DNA of 58,406 nucleotides from an uncultured Pseudomonas sp. Lineage in GTDB: Bacteria; Pseudomonadota; Gammaproteobacteria; Pseudomonadales; Pseudomonadaceae. The stretch is from assembly GCF_946885885.1 (NCBI RefSeq), contig NZ_CAMPHN010000006.1:1-58406 (forward strand), read 5' to 3'. Below, one piece after another: positions 26,087 through 35,451 of this stretch; the stretch's first letter is position 1; every line of letters starts with the position of its first letter. The notes under the pieces are model-generated. The model had not been told where the DNA came from, did no database searches, and was given only the letters and a program-made list of their open reading frames with translations. The translations under genes and the position numbers were made by a program.

Positions 26087-26542
26087 ATGGCCAAGCCTTC
26101 GTTCATCAATCTGCACAATGCCTACCAGAGGATTCTGGACGAGTATCCTGCAGGAAATCCCTGTGATGGCGGCTGGGACAACCAGTGCGCAATTCGCATG
26201 AGTATCGCCTTGTCCGACGAACTCACGATCCAGGTGAACAAATCCACCTACAGCGAACCCAAGTGTGCGCATGGTCATGCGCGCGGTGCCGAGTCGCTGG
26301 CCAACTGGCTATGGAAGCATCATCTCGGTCGACCCACGATTCTCACGGGCAGCGCCGAAGACCGGATCAAGCTAGGGCAGAAAACCGGCATCATCTTTTT
26401 CAAGGATTGCTTCGCCCGCCTGGGTGAAACGGATGAAAACCGTACGGGCGACCATATAGATGTATGGAATCGCGGTCGGACGGCCACCTACGACGATCCG
26501 GCCCACCGTTCGAAGCAAGTCTGGTTCTGGGAGTTGGCATGA
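26087..26542 (+). CDS. Tae4-family peptidoglycan amidase effector
   Basis: From the ATG at 26087 (AAGGA upstream) the protein is 151 aa. WDNQCAIRMSIAL carries Cys34 and matches the Tae4 catalytic motif. GDHIDVWNR carries His123 and Asp125, the expected partners. Tae4 enzymes are NlpC/P60-like peptidases that cut peptide stems or cross-links in peptidoglycan of competing cells. No signal peptide is present, as expected for T6SS cargo. It sits between hcp and tssE, where P. aeruginosa HSI-I carries tagJ. The stop codon overlaps the start of the partner gene. Confidence 0.88.
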   Translation: MAKPSFINLHNAYQRILDEYPAGNPCDGGWDNQCAIRMSIALSDELTIQVNKSTYSEPKCAHGHARGAESLANWLWKHHLGRPTILTGSAEDRIKLGQKTGIIFFKDCFARLGETDENRTGDHIDVWNRGRTATYDDPAHRSKQVWFWELA

Positions 26543-26973
26543 ATCGCCCCCTGCGTTGCGCTGCCTTGCTCTGCAGCCTTTCCTTTAGTCTGCTGGCCTG
26601 CGCCGAAGCGCCGGTGTCAGAGCAAGTAGCCCTGAACGGCGACACCCTGACGCTGCAACAACAGGCGCAGCACTGCGCATTGCAGCGCGCCGACGGCCAG
26701 CTTGTGCAACTGCAGGTCCCTAGCCCCTGTTCCTTCAGTACGAACCGCGAAGGTTTGCCACGGGTAGAGAAATTCAATGACGATGCGCAAATCGTCATCG
26801 TCTACCACGCCGTTGCCGAGCCGGCCCCAGACGCTCGCTGCACCAGTCTGTTCCAGGCTGTACGCCTACTCCAGGGAAAGCTGGAGGCCTCGCGAGTCGT
26901 GCAATCGCCGCTGTGCATGCAGATGCAGGGCCCCATCGACCAGAAAAATTTCGTGGCCTTCTTTGACTGGTAG
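26539..26973 (+). CDS. Exported, lipoprotein-like immunity partner of the Tae4-like amidase
   Basis: The protein is 144 aa from the ATG at 26539, which overlaps the amidase stop codon (ATGA). The N-terminus is a signal peptide with SLLAC, a plausible lipobox, so it may be anchored in the periplasm, where the amidase would act. Several cysteines (QHCAL, SPCSF, ARCTS, PLCMQ) could form disulfides. I do not recognise the usual Tai4 helical pattern, so it may be a different immunity family. Its role rests on position, coupling and predicted location. Confidence 0.75.
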   Translation: MNRPLRCAALLCSLSFSLLACAEAPVSEQVALNGDTLTLQQQAQHCALQRADGQLVQLQVPSPCSFSTNREGLPRVEKFNDDAQIVIVYHAVAEPAPDARCTSLFQAVRLLQGKLEASRVVQSPLCMQMQGPIDQKNFVAFFDW

Positions 26974-26977
26974 CCCC

Positions 26978-27481
26978 ATGACCCCGCGCGAGCGCCTGCA
27001 GCCATCGCTGCTCGATCGCCTGACCGACGATGACCCGGGCAATCCGCAGGAAAGCGCGGATCGCCGCGTGCTGTCGCTGAATCAGCTCAAGGCGTCGGTG
27101 CTGCGCGATCTGACCTGGCTGTTCAATACCATCGCCCTGCTCGATGCCGACACCACGCGGCACACGCCGGCAGGTACATCGGTGATCAACTATGGCCTGC
27201 CGGCGTTGGCCGGCAGCAGTGTTTCCGGGATCGATATCGCCGCGCTGGAGAATCTGATCCAGCGCGCCATCATCACCTTCGAGCCGCGCATCCTTGCCCA
27301 CAGCGTGCGGGTACGGGCGCATGTCGGTCACGAACAGATGAACCATAACGCCCTGAGTTTCGAGATCCAGGGCGACCTGTGGGCGCAGCCGGCGCCCCTG
27401 CCCTTGCTGCTGCGCACCGAGCTGGACCTGGAGTCCGGCCATGTGCAGGTGCTGCCTGCCGAGCAGCGGAGACGCTCATGA
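26978..27481 (+). CDS. tssE: TssE (gp25-like) baseplate protein
   Basis: From the ATG at 26978 the protein is 167 aa. [19 protein letters not shown] is the TssE signature near the N-terminus. The gp25 core follows with [22 protein letters not shown] and [13 protein letters not shown]. It lies 4 bases after the immunity gene and overlaps tssF by 4 bases. It contributes to the baseplate wedge that nucleates the sheath. Confidence 0.95.
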   Translation: MTPRERLQPSLLDRLTDDDPGNPQESADRRVLSLNQLKASVLRDLTWLFNTIALLDADTTRHTPAGTSVINYGLPALAGSSVSGIDIAALENLIQRAIITFEPRILAHSVRVRAHVGHEQMNHNALSFEIQGDLWAQPAPLPLLLRTELDLESGHVQVLPAEQRRRS

Positions 27482-29337
27482 ACCCCCGTCTGCTGGAGCT
27501 GTACAACCAGGAACTGCTGCACATCCGCGAAAGCGCCCAGGAGTTTGCCCGCGAATACCCGAAGATCGCCGGGCGCCTGACGCTGTCGGGAATGGAGTGC
27601 GCCGACCCCTATGTCGAGCGCCTGCTCGAAGGCTTCGCCTACCTGACCGCCCGCGTGCAACTGAAGCTCGATGCCGAGTACCCGACCTTCACCCATAACC
27701 TGCTGGAAGTCGCCTACCCGCATTACCTGGCGCCGACGCCGTCGATGACCGTGGTACAGCTGCACACCGATGCCAATGACGGCGCGCTCAACGGCAGCTT
27801 CAACCTGCCGCGCGACAGCGTGTTGCGTGCCACGCTCGGCAAGGACAGCCAGACCCCCTGCGAATACCGCACGGCTCACCCGGTGACCCTGTGGCCGCTG
27901 CAAGTGGCGGATGCCGAGTACATCAGCAATCCCGCCGCCGCGCTGGGTCGCCTGGCCGCCAGCGAGCCGCGGACCAAGGCCGCGCTACGCATCACCCTGC
28001 GCAGCGGTGCCGAAATACCCCTCGCCAGCCTGGATCTGGACAACCTGCCGCTGTACCTCAACGGCCTCGATGAACTGCCGTTTCGTCTCTACGAGCAACT
28101 GCTGGGCAACCGCGTCGCCGTGTTCGCCCGCCAACCGGGGCGCGACTGGGTCGAGCGCCTGCCGGCCGACGCCCTGCGTCCCTGCGGTTTCGACGATGCC
28201 GAGGCGGCCCTGCCAGTGGTGCCGCAGGCCTTCCAGGGCTATCGCCTGCTGCAGGAATACTTCGCCCTGCCGCAGCGTTTCCTGTTCGTCGACTTCTGCG
28301 GTTTGCGCCGTGCCGTACGCCAGTGCAGCGGTGACGAGCTGGAGCTGATCGTGCTGTTCGACCGCTTGGACAGCCACCTGCAGAATCAGGTCGGCGCCAG
28401 TCAGTTCTTGCCGTTCTGCACCCCGGCGATCAACCTGTTCCCGCGTCGCCTGGATCGCATCCACCTGAGCGACAAGGTGCACGAGCACCACGCCATTGCC
28501 GACCGCACGCGCCCGATGGATTTCGAGATCCATTCGTTGCGCGGCGTCAGCGGCCATGGCAGTGGTCCGGAGCAGCCCTTCCTGCCCTTCTATGCCGTGC
28601 GCGACCCCGCTCGCTATGGCCGTGACCAGGCCTACTACTGCGTGCGCCGTGAACCGCGCGTGTTGTCGGCCGAGCAGCGCCGCAGCGGCACCCGCTCCAG
28701 CTATGTCGGCAGCGAAACCTTCATCAGCCTGGTCGACAGCCACCAGGCGCCGTATCGCCATGACCTGCGCCAGCTGGGGCTCAGTGCCCTGTGCACCAAC
28801 CGCGACCTGCCGCTGTTCATGACTGTCGGCATTGGCAAGAGCGACTTCACCCTGGCCGATAGCGCGCCAGTGCAGAGCGTGCGCTGTGTAGCGGGGCCGA
28901 GCCGGCCGCGTGCCAGCCCGGCCCACGACAACCAGGCCTGGCGCTTGATCAGCCAGCTGTCACTGAACTACCTGTCACTGGCCGAACAGGGCCAGGGCGC
29001 CGCTGCCCTGCGTGAGATGCTGCGCCTGTATGGCGACATGCAGAATCCGGCGCTGCAACTGCAGATCGAAGGCCTGCGCGAAGTCAGTGCCAAACCTTGT
29101 ACGCGGCGCCTGCCGATGCCCGGGCCAATTGTCTTCGGGCGGGGCCTGGAAATCACCCTGGAGTTCGACGAGAACGCCTTTCGCGGTACCGGGGTGTTTC
29201 TCCTCGGTGCGGTGTTCGAGCGCTTCCTGGCGCGCTACGTATCCCTCAACAGCTTTACCGAGACGGTGCTACGCAGCACCGAGCGCGGCGAGATCATGCG
29301 ATGGAAAGCCCGGCCCGGCCGTCGTCCGAACCTGTAG
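27478..29337 (+). CDS. tssF: TssF baseplate wedge protein
   Basis: From the ATG at 27478 the protein is 619 aa. The start [20 protein letters not shown] followed by [12 protein letters not shown] is diagnostic of TssF (VasA). Later segments include [15 protein letters not shown] and the final [20 protein letters not shown] and FTETVLRST. TssF and TssG form the baseplate wedge core. The tssG start lies inside its last 37 bases. Confidence 0.96.
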   Translation: MNPRLLELYNQELLHIRESAQEFAREYPKIAGRLTLSGMECADPYVERLLEGFAYLTARVQLKLDAEYPTFTHNLLEVAYPHYLAPTPSMTVVQLHTDANDGALNGSFNLPRDSVLRATLGKDSQTPCEYRTAHPVTLWPLQVADAEYISNPAAALGRLAASEPRTKAALRITLRSGAEIPLASLDLDNLPLYLNGLDELPFRLYEQLLGNRVAVFARQPGRDWVERLPADALRPCGFDDAEAALPVVPQAFQGYRLLQEYFALPQRFLFVDFCGLRRAVRQCSGDELELIVLFDRLDSHLQNQVGASQFLPFCTPAINLFPRRLDRIHLSDKVHEHHAIADRTRPMDFEIHSLRGVSGHGSGPEQPFLPFYAVRDPARYGRDQAYYCVRREPRVLSAEQRRSGTRSSYVGSETFISLVDSHQAPYRHDLRQLGLSALCTNRDLPLFMTVGIGKSDFTLADSAPVQSVRCVAGPSRPRASPAHDNQAWRLISQLSLNYLSLAEQGQGAAALREMLRLYGDMQNPALQLQIEGLREVSAKPCTRRLPMPGPIVFGRGLEITLEFDENAFRGTGVFLLGAVFERFLARYVSLNSFTETVLRSTERGEIMRWKARPGRRPNL

Positions 29338-30353
29338 ACACGCTTGTGCAGATGCAGGCGCAGCCCTGGGAGTACGACTTCTTCCAGGCGCTGCGACGCA
29401 TCGAGAACGAGCACCCGCATCTGCCGCGCCTGGGCCGTTCCCGGCGCCTGGCTGACGATCCGCTGCGCCTCGGGCAGCGCCAGGAAGGCACCTTCGCCCC
29501 CGCCACCCTGGCCGCCGTGACCCCCGCCAGCGACGAGCGTCCGGCGCGTCTGGAACAGTACTTCTTCGGCCTCGGCGGGCCCAACGGGCCGCTGCCGCTG
29601 CACCTGACCGAGTACGTGCGCGAGCGCCAGCGCAACCACGCTGACAGCACCAGCAAGCACTTCCTCGACCTGTTTCATCATCGCCTGCTGACCCTGTTCT
29701 ATCGCGCCTGGGCCGAAGCCCGGCCGACCGTCAGCCACGACCGCCCCGACGATGACTACTGGTCGGCGCGCCTGGCCGCCTTCAGTGGCCGTGGCATGCC
29801 CAGTCTGCGCCAGCAGGGTTTGCTGGACGATGCCGCGAAGCTGCACTTCAGCGGTCACCTGGCCGCGCAGACGCGTTACCCCGATGGCCTCAAGGCGATC
29901 CTCGCCGACTACTTCGGCGTGCCGGTGCAGATCGAAGAATACGCCGGCAGCTGGCTGAGCCTGCCCGAGCGCACGCGCCTGGGCGTGGAGTCCAGCCAGC
30001 TGGGCGTGGACTTCTGCCTGGGCAGCCAGGTCTGGGACCGGCAGCACAGCTTCCGCATCTGCTTCGGGCCGCTGACGCTCGAGCAGTACAACGCCATGCT
30101 GCCCGATGGCGACTCGTTCGCCGCGCTGGTGGCCTGGGTCGCCGAGTACCAGGGCGACGAACTCGACTGGCAACTGAATCTCGTATTGCAGCGCGAGGAA
30201 GTCCCCGCGCTATGCCTCAACGGCCAGGCTCGCCTGGGCTACACCACCTGGCTTGGCCAGCCACAGCACGACGCCAGGGATCTGGTGCTGGCCCGCCATC
30301 ACGCCACAGCGACCCCGCCGGCGGATCAATCAAGGAGAACTCCCCATGGGTGA
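29301..30353 (+). CDS. tssG: TssG baseplate wedge protein
   Basis: The protein is 350 aa from the ATG at 29301. PWEYDFFQALRRIENEHP, the PNGPLPLHLTEYVRERQRNH block and FLDLFHHRLLTLFYRAW are typical TssG (VasB) segments. It overlaps tssF by 37 bases and clpV by 8 bases, so the baseplate genes are tightly coupled. Confidence 0.95.
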   Translation: MESPARPSSEPVDTLVQMQAQPWEYDFFQALRRIENEHPHLPRLGRSRRLADDPLRLGQRQEGTFAPATLAAVTPASDERPARLEQYFFGLGGPNGPLPLHLTEYVRERQRNHADSTSKHFLDLFHHRLLTLFYRAWAEARPTVSHDRPDDDYWSARLAAFSGRGMPSLRQQGLLDDAAKLHFSGHLAAQTRYPDGLKAILADYFGVPVQIEEYAGSWLSLPERTRLGVESSQLGVDFCLGSQVWDRQHSFRICFGPLTLEQYNAMLPDGDSFAALVAWVAEYQGDELDWQLNLVLQREEVPALCLNGQARLGYTTWLGQPQHDARDLVLARHHATATPPADQSRRTPHG

Positions 30354-33018
30354 AATCAGTCGTACCGCGCTATTCGGCAAGCTCAACAGCGTCGGCTACA
30401 AGGCCATCGAGGCCGCCACCGTGTTCTGCAAGCTGCGCGGCAACCCCTACGTCGAGCTGGCGCACTGGTTTCACCAGCTCCTGCAGCTGCAGGATTCCGA
30501 CCTGCACCGCATCATCCGCCAGTTCAGCCTGGAGCCGGCGCGCCTGGCGCGTGATCTAACCGACGCACTCGACCGCCTGCCGCGCGGCTCGACCTCGATC
30601 ACCGACCTGTCCTCCCACGTCGAGGAGGCAGTCGAGCGTGGCTGGGTCTACGGCAGCCTGATGTTCGGCGAGCACCAGGTGCGTACCGGCTACCTGATCA
30701 TCGGCATCCTCAAGACGCCGAGCCTGCGCCAGGTGCTGCTGGGCCTGTCGGGCGAGTTCGCCAAGATCAAGGTGGAGACCCTGAGCGAGCGCTTCGACGA
30801 GTACGTCGGCGATTCGCCGGAGAATCATCTGGCTGCCAGCGACGGTTTCGCCGCCGCTGCACCGGGCGAGGCCAGTGGCGCCATGGCACCTGCGGCGATG
30901 GGCAAGCAGGAGGCGCTCAAGCGTTTCACCCTCGACCTTACCGAGCAGGCGCGCAAGGGTGAGCTCGACCCCATCGTCGGTCGCGACGAGGAGATCCGCC
31001 AGTTGGTAGATATCCTCATGCGCCGTCGGCAGAACAACCCGATCCTCACCGGTGAGGCTGGTGTGGGCAAGACCGCCGTGGTCGAAGGTTTCGCCCTGCG
31101 CATCGCCGCCGGTGACGTGCCGCCTTCGCTCAAGGACGTCGAGCTGCGCAGCCTGGATGTCGGCCTGTTGCAGGCCGGCGCCAGCATGAAAGGAGAGTTC
31201 GAGCAACGCCTGCGTCAGGTCATCGAAGACGTGCAGGCGTCGCCCAAGCCGATCATCCTGTTCATCGACGAAGCCCACACTCTGGTCGGCGCCGGTGGCG
31301 CGGCCGGCACCGGCGACGCGGCCAACCTGCTCAAGCCGGCGCTGGCGCGCGGTAGCCTGCGTACCGTGGCCGCGACCACCTGGGCCGAGTACAAGAAGCA
31401 CATCGAGAAGGACCCGGCGCTGACCCGTCGCTTCCAGGTGGTGCAGGTGCCCGAGCCCTCCGAGGACAAGGCGCTGCTGATGATGCGCGGCGTGGCCTCG
31501 ACCATGGAAAAATACCACCAGGTGCAGATCCTCGACGAAGCCCTGGAAGCCGCGGTCAAGCTGTCGCACCGCTACATCCCGGCGCGTCAGCTGCCGGACA
31601 AATCGGTCAGCCTACTCGACACCGCCTGCGCCCGCGTGGCCATCAGCTTGCACGCCGTGCCGGCCGAGGTAGACGACAGTCGCCGACGTATCGAAGCGCT
31701 GGAAACCGAGTTGCAGATCATCGCCCGCGAGCACTCCATCGGCATCGACGTCAGCCTGCGCCAGGCCAACAGCGAGGGCCTGCTGGCTGCCGAGCGCGAG
31801 CGTCTGGCCGAGCTGGAGAGCCGCTGGGCCGAAGAGAAGCAACTGGTCGATGAGCTGCTGGCCACCCGCGCCAGCCTGCGTGAAAGCGCCGGCGTGGTCG
31901 ATCAGGACAGCGGCGCCGACCACCAGGCCTTGCGCGCTCAACTGGTCGAACTGCAACAGCGCCTCAACGCGCTGCAGGGCGAAACTCCGCTGATTCTGCC
32001 GACCGTCGATTACCAGGCCGTGGCCTCGGTGGTCGCCGACTGGACCGGTATCCCGGTAGGGCGCATGGCGCGCAACGAGGTGGAGACCGTGCTCAACCTC
32101 GACAGCCTGCTGGCCAAGCGCATCATCGGCCAGGACCACGCGCTGAAGATGATCGCCAAGCGTATCCAGACCTCGCGCGCCGGTCTCGACAACCCCAGCA
32201 AGCCGATTGGCGTGTTCATGCTTGCCGGCACCTCCGGCGTCGGCAAGACCGAGACCGCGCTGGCGCTGGCCGAGGCGCTATATGGCGGAGAGCAGAACCT
32301 GATCACCATCAACATGAGCGAATTCCAGGAAGCGCACACCGTTTCCACCCTCAAGGGTGCACCGCCCGGCTACGTCGGCTACGGCGAAGGTGGCGTGCTG
32401 ACCGAGGCGGTGCGCCGCCGGCCTTACAGCGTGGTGCTGCTCGACGAGGTGGAAAAGGCCCACCCGGACGTGCACGAGATTTTCTTCCAGGTGTTCGACA
32501 AGGGCGTGATGGAAGACGGCGAAGGGCGCCTGATCGACTTCAAGAACACCCTGATCCTGCTCACCACCAACGCCGGCACCGAACAGGTGGCGCAGCTGTG
32601 TCAGGACCCGGACAACCTGCCCGAGCCTTCGAGCATCGCCCGCGACCTGCGTCAGCCGTTGCTGGATATCTTCCCGCCAGCCCTGCTCGGCCGTCTGGTG
32701 ACCATTCCCTACTACCCGCTCAGCGACGCCATGCTCAAGGCCATCACCCGCCTGCAGCTGGGACGCATCAAGACGCGCATCGAGAGCACCCACAAGGTGC
32801 CGTTCGACTACGACGAGGCGGTGGTCGACCTGGTGGTTTCGCGCTGCACCGAGAGCGAGAGTGGCGGCCGGCAGATCGACGCCATTCTCACCAACGGCAT
32901 GCTGCCGGACATGAGCCGCGAATTCCTCACCCGCATGATGGAAGGCAAACCGTTGGCCGGTGTGCGCGTCAGCGTGGCCGACAACGACCTGAACTACAGC
33001 TTCGCCGACAACGCCTGA
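30346..33018 (+). CDS. clpV: ClpV (TssH) sheath-recycling AAA+ ATPase
   Basis: From the ATG at 30346 (AAGGAGA upstream) the protein is 890 aa. The N-domain is followed by two AAA+ modules. Walker A motifs are GEAGVGKT (from residue 236) and GTSGVGKT (from residue 628), with LFIDEAHTLVGAGG and VVLLDEVEKAHPDVHE as Walker B regions and a middle coiled-coil domain between them. ClpV unfolds contracted TssBC sheath for reuse. It is a complete, typical family member. Confidence 0.97.
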   Translation: MGEISRTALFGKLNSVGYKAIEAATVFCKLRGNPYVELAHWFHQLLQLQDSDLHRIIRQFSLEPARLARDLTDALDRLPRGSTSITDLSSHVEEAVERGWVYGSLMFGEHQVRTGYLIIGILKTPSLRQVLLGLSGEFAKIKVETLSERFDEYVGDSPENHLAASDGFAAAAPGEASGAMAPAAMGKQEALKRFTLDLTEQARKGELDPIVGRDEEIRQLVDILMRRRQNNPILTGEAGVGKTAVVEGFALRIAAGDVPPSLKDVELRSLDVGLLQAGASMKGEFEQRLRQVIEDVQASPKPIILFIDEAHTLVGAGGAAGTGDAANLLKPALARGSLRTVAATTWAEYKKHIEKDPALTRRFQVVQVPEPSEDKALLMMRGVASTMEKYHQVQILDEALEAAVKLSHRYIPARQLPDKSVSLLDTACARVAISLHAVPAEVDDSRRRIEALETELQIIAREHSIGIDVSLRQANSEGLLAAERERLAELESRWAEEKQLVDELLATRASLRESAGVVDQDSGADHQALRAQLVELQQRLNALQGETPLILPTVDYQAVASVVADWTGIPVGRMARNEVETVLNLDSLLAKRIIGQDHALKMIAKRIQTSRAGLDNPSKPIGVFMLAGTSGVGKTETALALAEALYGGEQNLITINMSEFQEAHTVSTLKGAPPGYVGYGEGGVLTEAVRRRPYSVVLLDEVEKAHPDVHEIFFQVFDKGVMEDGEGRLIDFKNTLILLTTNAGTEQVAQLCQDPDNLPEPSSIARDLRQPLLDIFPPALLGRLVTIPYYPLSDAMLKAITRLQLGRIKTRIESTHKVPFDYDEAVVDLVVSRCTESESGGRQIDAILTNGMLPDMSREFLTRMMEGKPLAGVRVSVADNDLNYSFADNA

Positions 33019-33024
33019 GCCCGA

Positions 33025-33052
33025 GCGCGGGTCGGCTATTGCCGGCCCGCGC
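33025..33052 (+). terminator. Hairpin between clpV and vgrG
   Basis: GCGCGGGTCGGC and GCCGGCCCGCGC form a 12-bp stem with one mismatched pair around a 4-base loop, seven bases after the clpV stop codon. No U-run follows. It may protect the clpV 3' end or separate expression of the vgrG-rhs cargo genes from the core operon. Confidence 0.5.
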
Positions 33053-33076
33053 CATGGCAGGCCGGAACCCCGACCT

Positions 33077-35017
33077 ATGCTATTCGCCCAATCCTCACGC
33101 TTTGCCCGCATCACCAGCCCGCTCGGGCCGGACGTTCTGTTGCTGCGCTCGATGCACGGCAGCGACGAGCTGGGCCGCCTGTTCGAGTACGAGCTGCAGT
33201 TGGTGTCTCATGATGGCAACCTCGATCTCAACCAGTTGCTCGGCAAGCCGCTGACGCTTTCCGTGCAACAGCACGGCGGTGGCGACCGACATTTCCATGG
33301 CATCGTCGCCGCCTGCGGGCAGACCGTCGACCGTGGCCAGTTCGCTGCTTATCGGGTGACCCTGCGGCCCTGGCTGTGGCTGCTCAGCCGCACCTCCGAC
33401 TGCCGCATCTTCCAGCACATGAGCGTGCCGCAGATCATCAAGCAGGTGTTCCGCGACCTTGGTTTCTCCGATTTCGAAGACGCACTCAGTCGCCCCTATC
33501 GCGAGTGGGAGTACTGCGTGCAGTACCGCGAAACCAGCTTCGACTTCGTCAGCCGGTTGATGGAAAAGGAGGGCATCTACTACTACTTCCGCCACGAGGC
33601 CGATCGCCATGTGCTGGTACTGGCCGATGCTTACGGCGCGCACCTGCCGGCCCCCGGTTACGCCAGCGTGCCCTACTACCCGCCTGATGGGCAGCACCGC
33701 GAGCGCGACCATATCAACGACTGGCAGCTGGCCCAGCACGTGCAGCCGGGCTCGATGGAGCTCAACGACTACGACTTCCAGCGGCCCAGCGCGCGCATCG
33801 ACGTGCGCTCGGTCATGCCCCGCCCGCACAGTGCCGGCGACTATCCGCTGTACGACTATCCCGGTACCTACGTGCAGAGCAGCGACGGTGAGCAGTACGC
33901 GCGCAATCGTATCGAGGCCCTGCAGAGCCTGCATGAGCGCGTCGAGGTCGGCGGCAGCGTGCGCGGCATCGCCTCGGGCAACCTGTTCAGCCTCATCGGC
34001 TTCGGCCGCGCCGACCAGAACCGTGAGTACCTGGTGGTTTGCGCGCGCTATCACGTCGCTCAGGAATCCCTGGAGAGCGGCAGTGGCGGCGGTGGCCAGT
34101 TCGAGTGCCAGCTCACCTGCACCGACGCGCAGCAGACCTTTCGCCCGCTGTGCGGCACGCCCAAGCCCATGGTGCAGGGGCCGCAGACCGCGGTGGTGGT
34201 CGGCCCTGCCGGCGAGGAGATCTGGACCGACCAGTACGGCCGGGTCAAGGTGCACTTCCATTGGGATCGTCACGACCAGTCCAACGAAAACAGCTCCTGC
34301 TGGATTCGCGTCTCGCAGTCCTGGGCCGGCAAGAACTGGGGTCATATCCAGATTCCGCGCATCGGTCAGGAAGTCATCGTCAGCTTCCTCGAGGGCGACC
34401 CCGACCAACCGATCATCACCGGGCGCGTCTACAACGCCGAGCAGACCGTGCCCTATGACCTGCCTGCCAACGCCACCCAGAGCGGCATCAAGAGCCGCTC
34501 CAGCAAGGGCGGCACGCCGGCCAACTTCAACGAAATCCGCATGGAGGACAAGAAGGGCGCCGAGCAGCTGTACATCCACGCCGAGCGCAACCAGGACATC
34601 GTCGTCGAGGTGGATGAAACCCACTCGGTGGGCAACAACCGGGTCAAGAGCATCGGCATGAACGAGACCGTGACCATCGGCAACAACCGCCTGCGCGCGG
34701 TGAAGCTCGACGACGTACTGCTGGTGGGTTCGACCAAGACCGACAGCATCAGCCAGAGCTACCTGATCGAGGTCGGGAAGAACCTGCGCCTGGTCTGTGG
34801 CAAGAGCATTCTCGAACTCAACGCCAGCGGCCAGATCAACCTCAGTGGCGTGGCGATCAACTTCCACGCCAGTGGCGACGCCGAATTCAACACCGGTGGC
34901 GTGCTCAACCTGAACATCGGCGGCGGCCCTGGCGCCACGCCTGATGGTCAGGGTGATCAGGGCAGCATCGACGCCGCCGTCAAATCCATGTTCGGGCAAG
35001 AGAAAGGAAACTCATGA
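33077..35017 (+). CDS. vgrG: VgrG spike protein
   Basis: This 646-aa protein has the gp27-like part (EYELQLVSHDGNLDLNQLLG, then YYYFRHEADRHVLVLADAY) followed by the gp5/OB region with EEIWTDQYGRVKVHFHWDRH near residue 385 and WGHIQIPRIGQEVIVSFLEG. The C-terminal part is a repetitive beta-prism ending soon after GGVLNLNIGGG. No extra enzymatic C-terminal domain is visible, so it acts as a carrier. The stop codon overlaps the Eag chaperone start, which pairs it with the RHS effector. Confidence 0.96.
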   Translation: MLFAQSSRFARITSPLGPDVLLLRSMHGSDELGRLFEYELQLVSHDGNLDLNQLLGKPLTLSVQQHGGGDRHFHGIVAACGQTVDRGQFAAYRVTLRPWLWLLSRTSDCRIFQHMSVPQIIKQVFRDLGFSDFEDALSRPYREWEYCVQYRETSFDFVSRLMEKEGIYYYFRHEADRHVLVLADAYGAHLPAPGYASVPYYPPDGQHRERDHINDWQLAQHVQPGSMELNDYDFQRPSARIDVRSVMPRPHSAGDYPLYDYPGTYVQSSDGEQYARNRIEALQSLHERVEVGGSVRGIASGNLFSLIGFGRADQNREYLVVCARYHVAQESLESGSGGGGQFECQLTCTDAQQTFRPLCGTPKPMVQGPQTAVVVGPAGEEIWTDQYGRVKVHFHWDRHDQSNENSSCWIRVSQSWAGKNWGHIQIPRIGQEVIVSFLEGDPDQPIITGRVYNAEQTVPYDLPANATQSGIKSRSSKGGTPANFNEIRMEDKKGAEQLYIHAERNQDIVVEVDETHSVGNNRVKSIGMNETVTIGNNRLRAVKLDDVLLVGSTKTDSISQSYLIEVGKNLRLVCGKSILELNASGQINLSGVAINFHASGDAEFNTGGVLNLNIGGGPGATPDGQGDQGSIDAAVKSMFGQEKGNS

Positions 35018-35445
35018 TGAGCTACACCACCCAGGAACTGAGCCTGCAACTGCCCGGCAAGGACCTGCAGGACAGCAGCATCAACATCCTGCGCCTCAAT
35101 GACCTCGGTACCTCGCTGGTGATCACCCGCGGTGCATTGGGCGACGGCGAAACCCTGCGTGGCCACTTCGAGGCCCAGGTCGCCAAGCTGGCGAAACAGG
35201 TCAAGGATCTGCGCTGCAGCGCCCTGCAGGATGTCCAGGTCGGCCCGGCCCAGGCCATCGTCGGCGTCGAGCTGCGCAGCCAGTTCAGCAAGGGGCCGGA
35301 GCAGGTCTACCAGTTCCAGCTCGGCGTGTTGCTGGCCGATGGTCGTCGCCTGCTCGCCCTCAGCTACGTCAAGCCAACGCCGCTCGATGATGCCGACGCC
35401 GCGCACTGGGCGCAGATCAAGCACAGCCTCAGCCTCAACGGATGA
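35014..35445 (+). CDS. Eag-type (DcrB/DUF1795) effector chaperone
   Basis: This 143-aa protein has ATG codons at 35014 and 35017. It matches the DUF1795/DcrB-like fold: LQDSSINILRLNDLGTSLVI, then FEAQVAKLAKQVKDLRC and GRRLLALSYVKP. Eag chaperones bind the N-terminal membrane helices of prePAAR effectors and load them onto VgrG. It lies between vgrG and a PAAR-RHS gene with such helices, exactly as the family requires. It overlaps vgrG by 4 bases and ends 6 bases before rhs. Confidence 0.9.
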   Translation: MMSYTTQELSLQLPGKDLQDSSINILRLNDLGTSLVITRGALGDGETLRGHFEAQVAKLAKQVKDLRCSALQDVQVGPAQAIVGVELRSQFSKGPEQVYQFQLGVLLADGRRLLALSYVKPTPLDDADAAHWAQIKHSLSLNG

Positions 35446-35451
35446 CCTGCG

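Noticed and set aside
33095..34999. Minus-strand ORF of 634 codons opposite vgrG
   Set aside because: Shadow of VgrG with Val/Ala/Leu/Asp-rich low-complexity composition and no recognisable domain.
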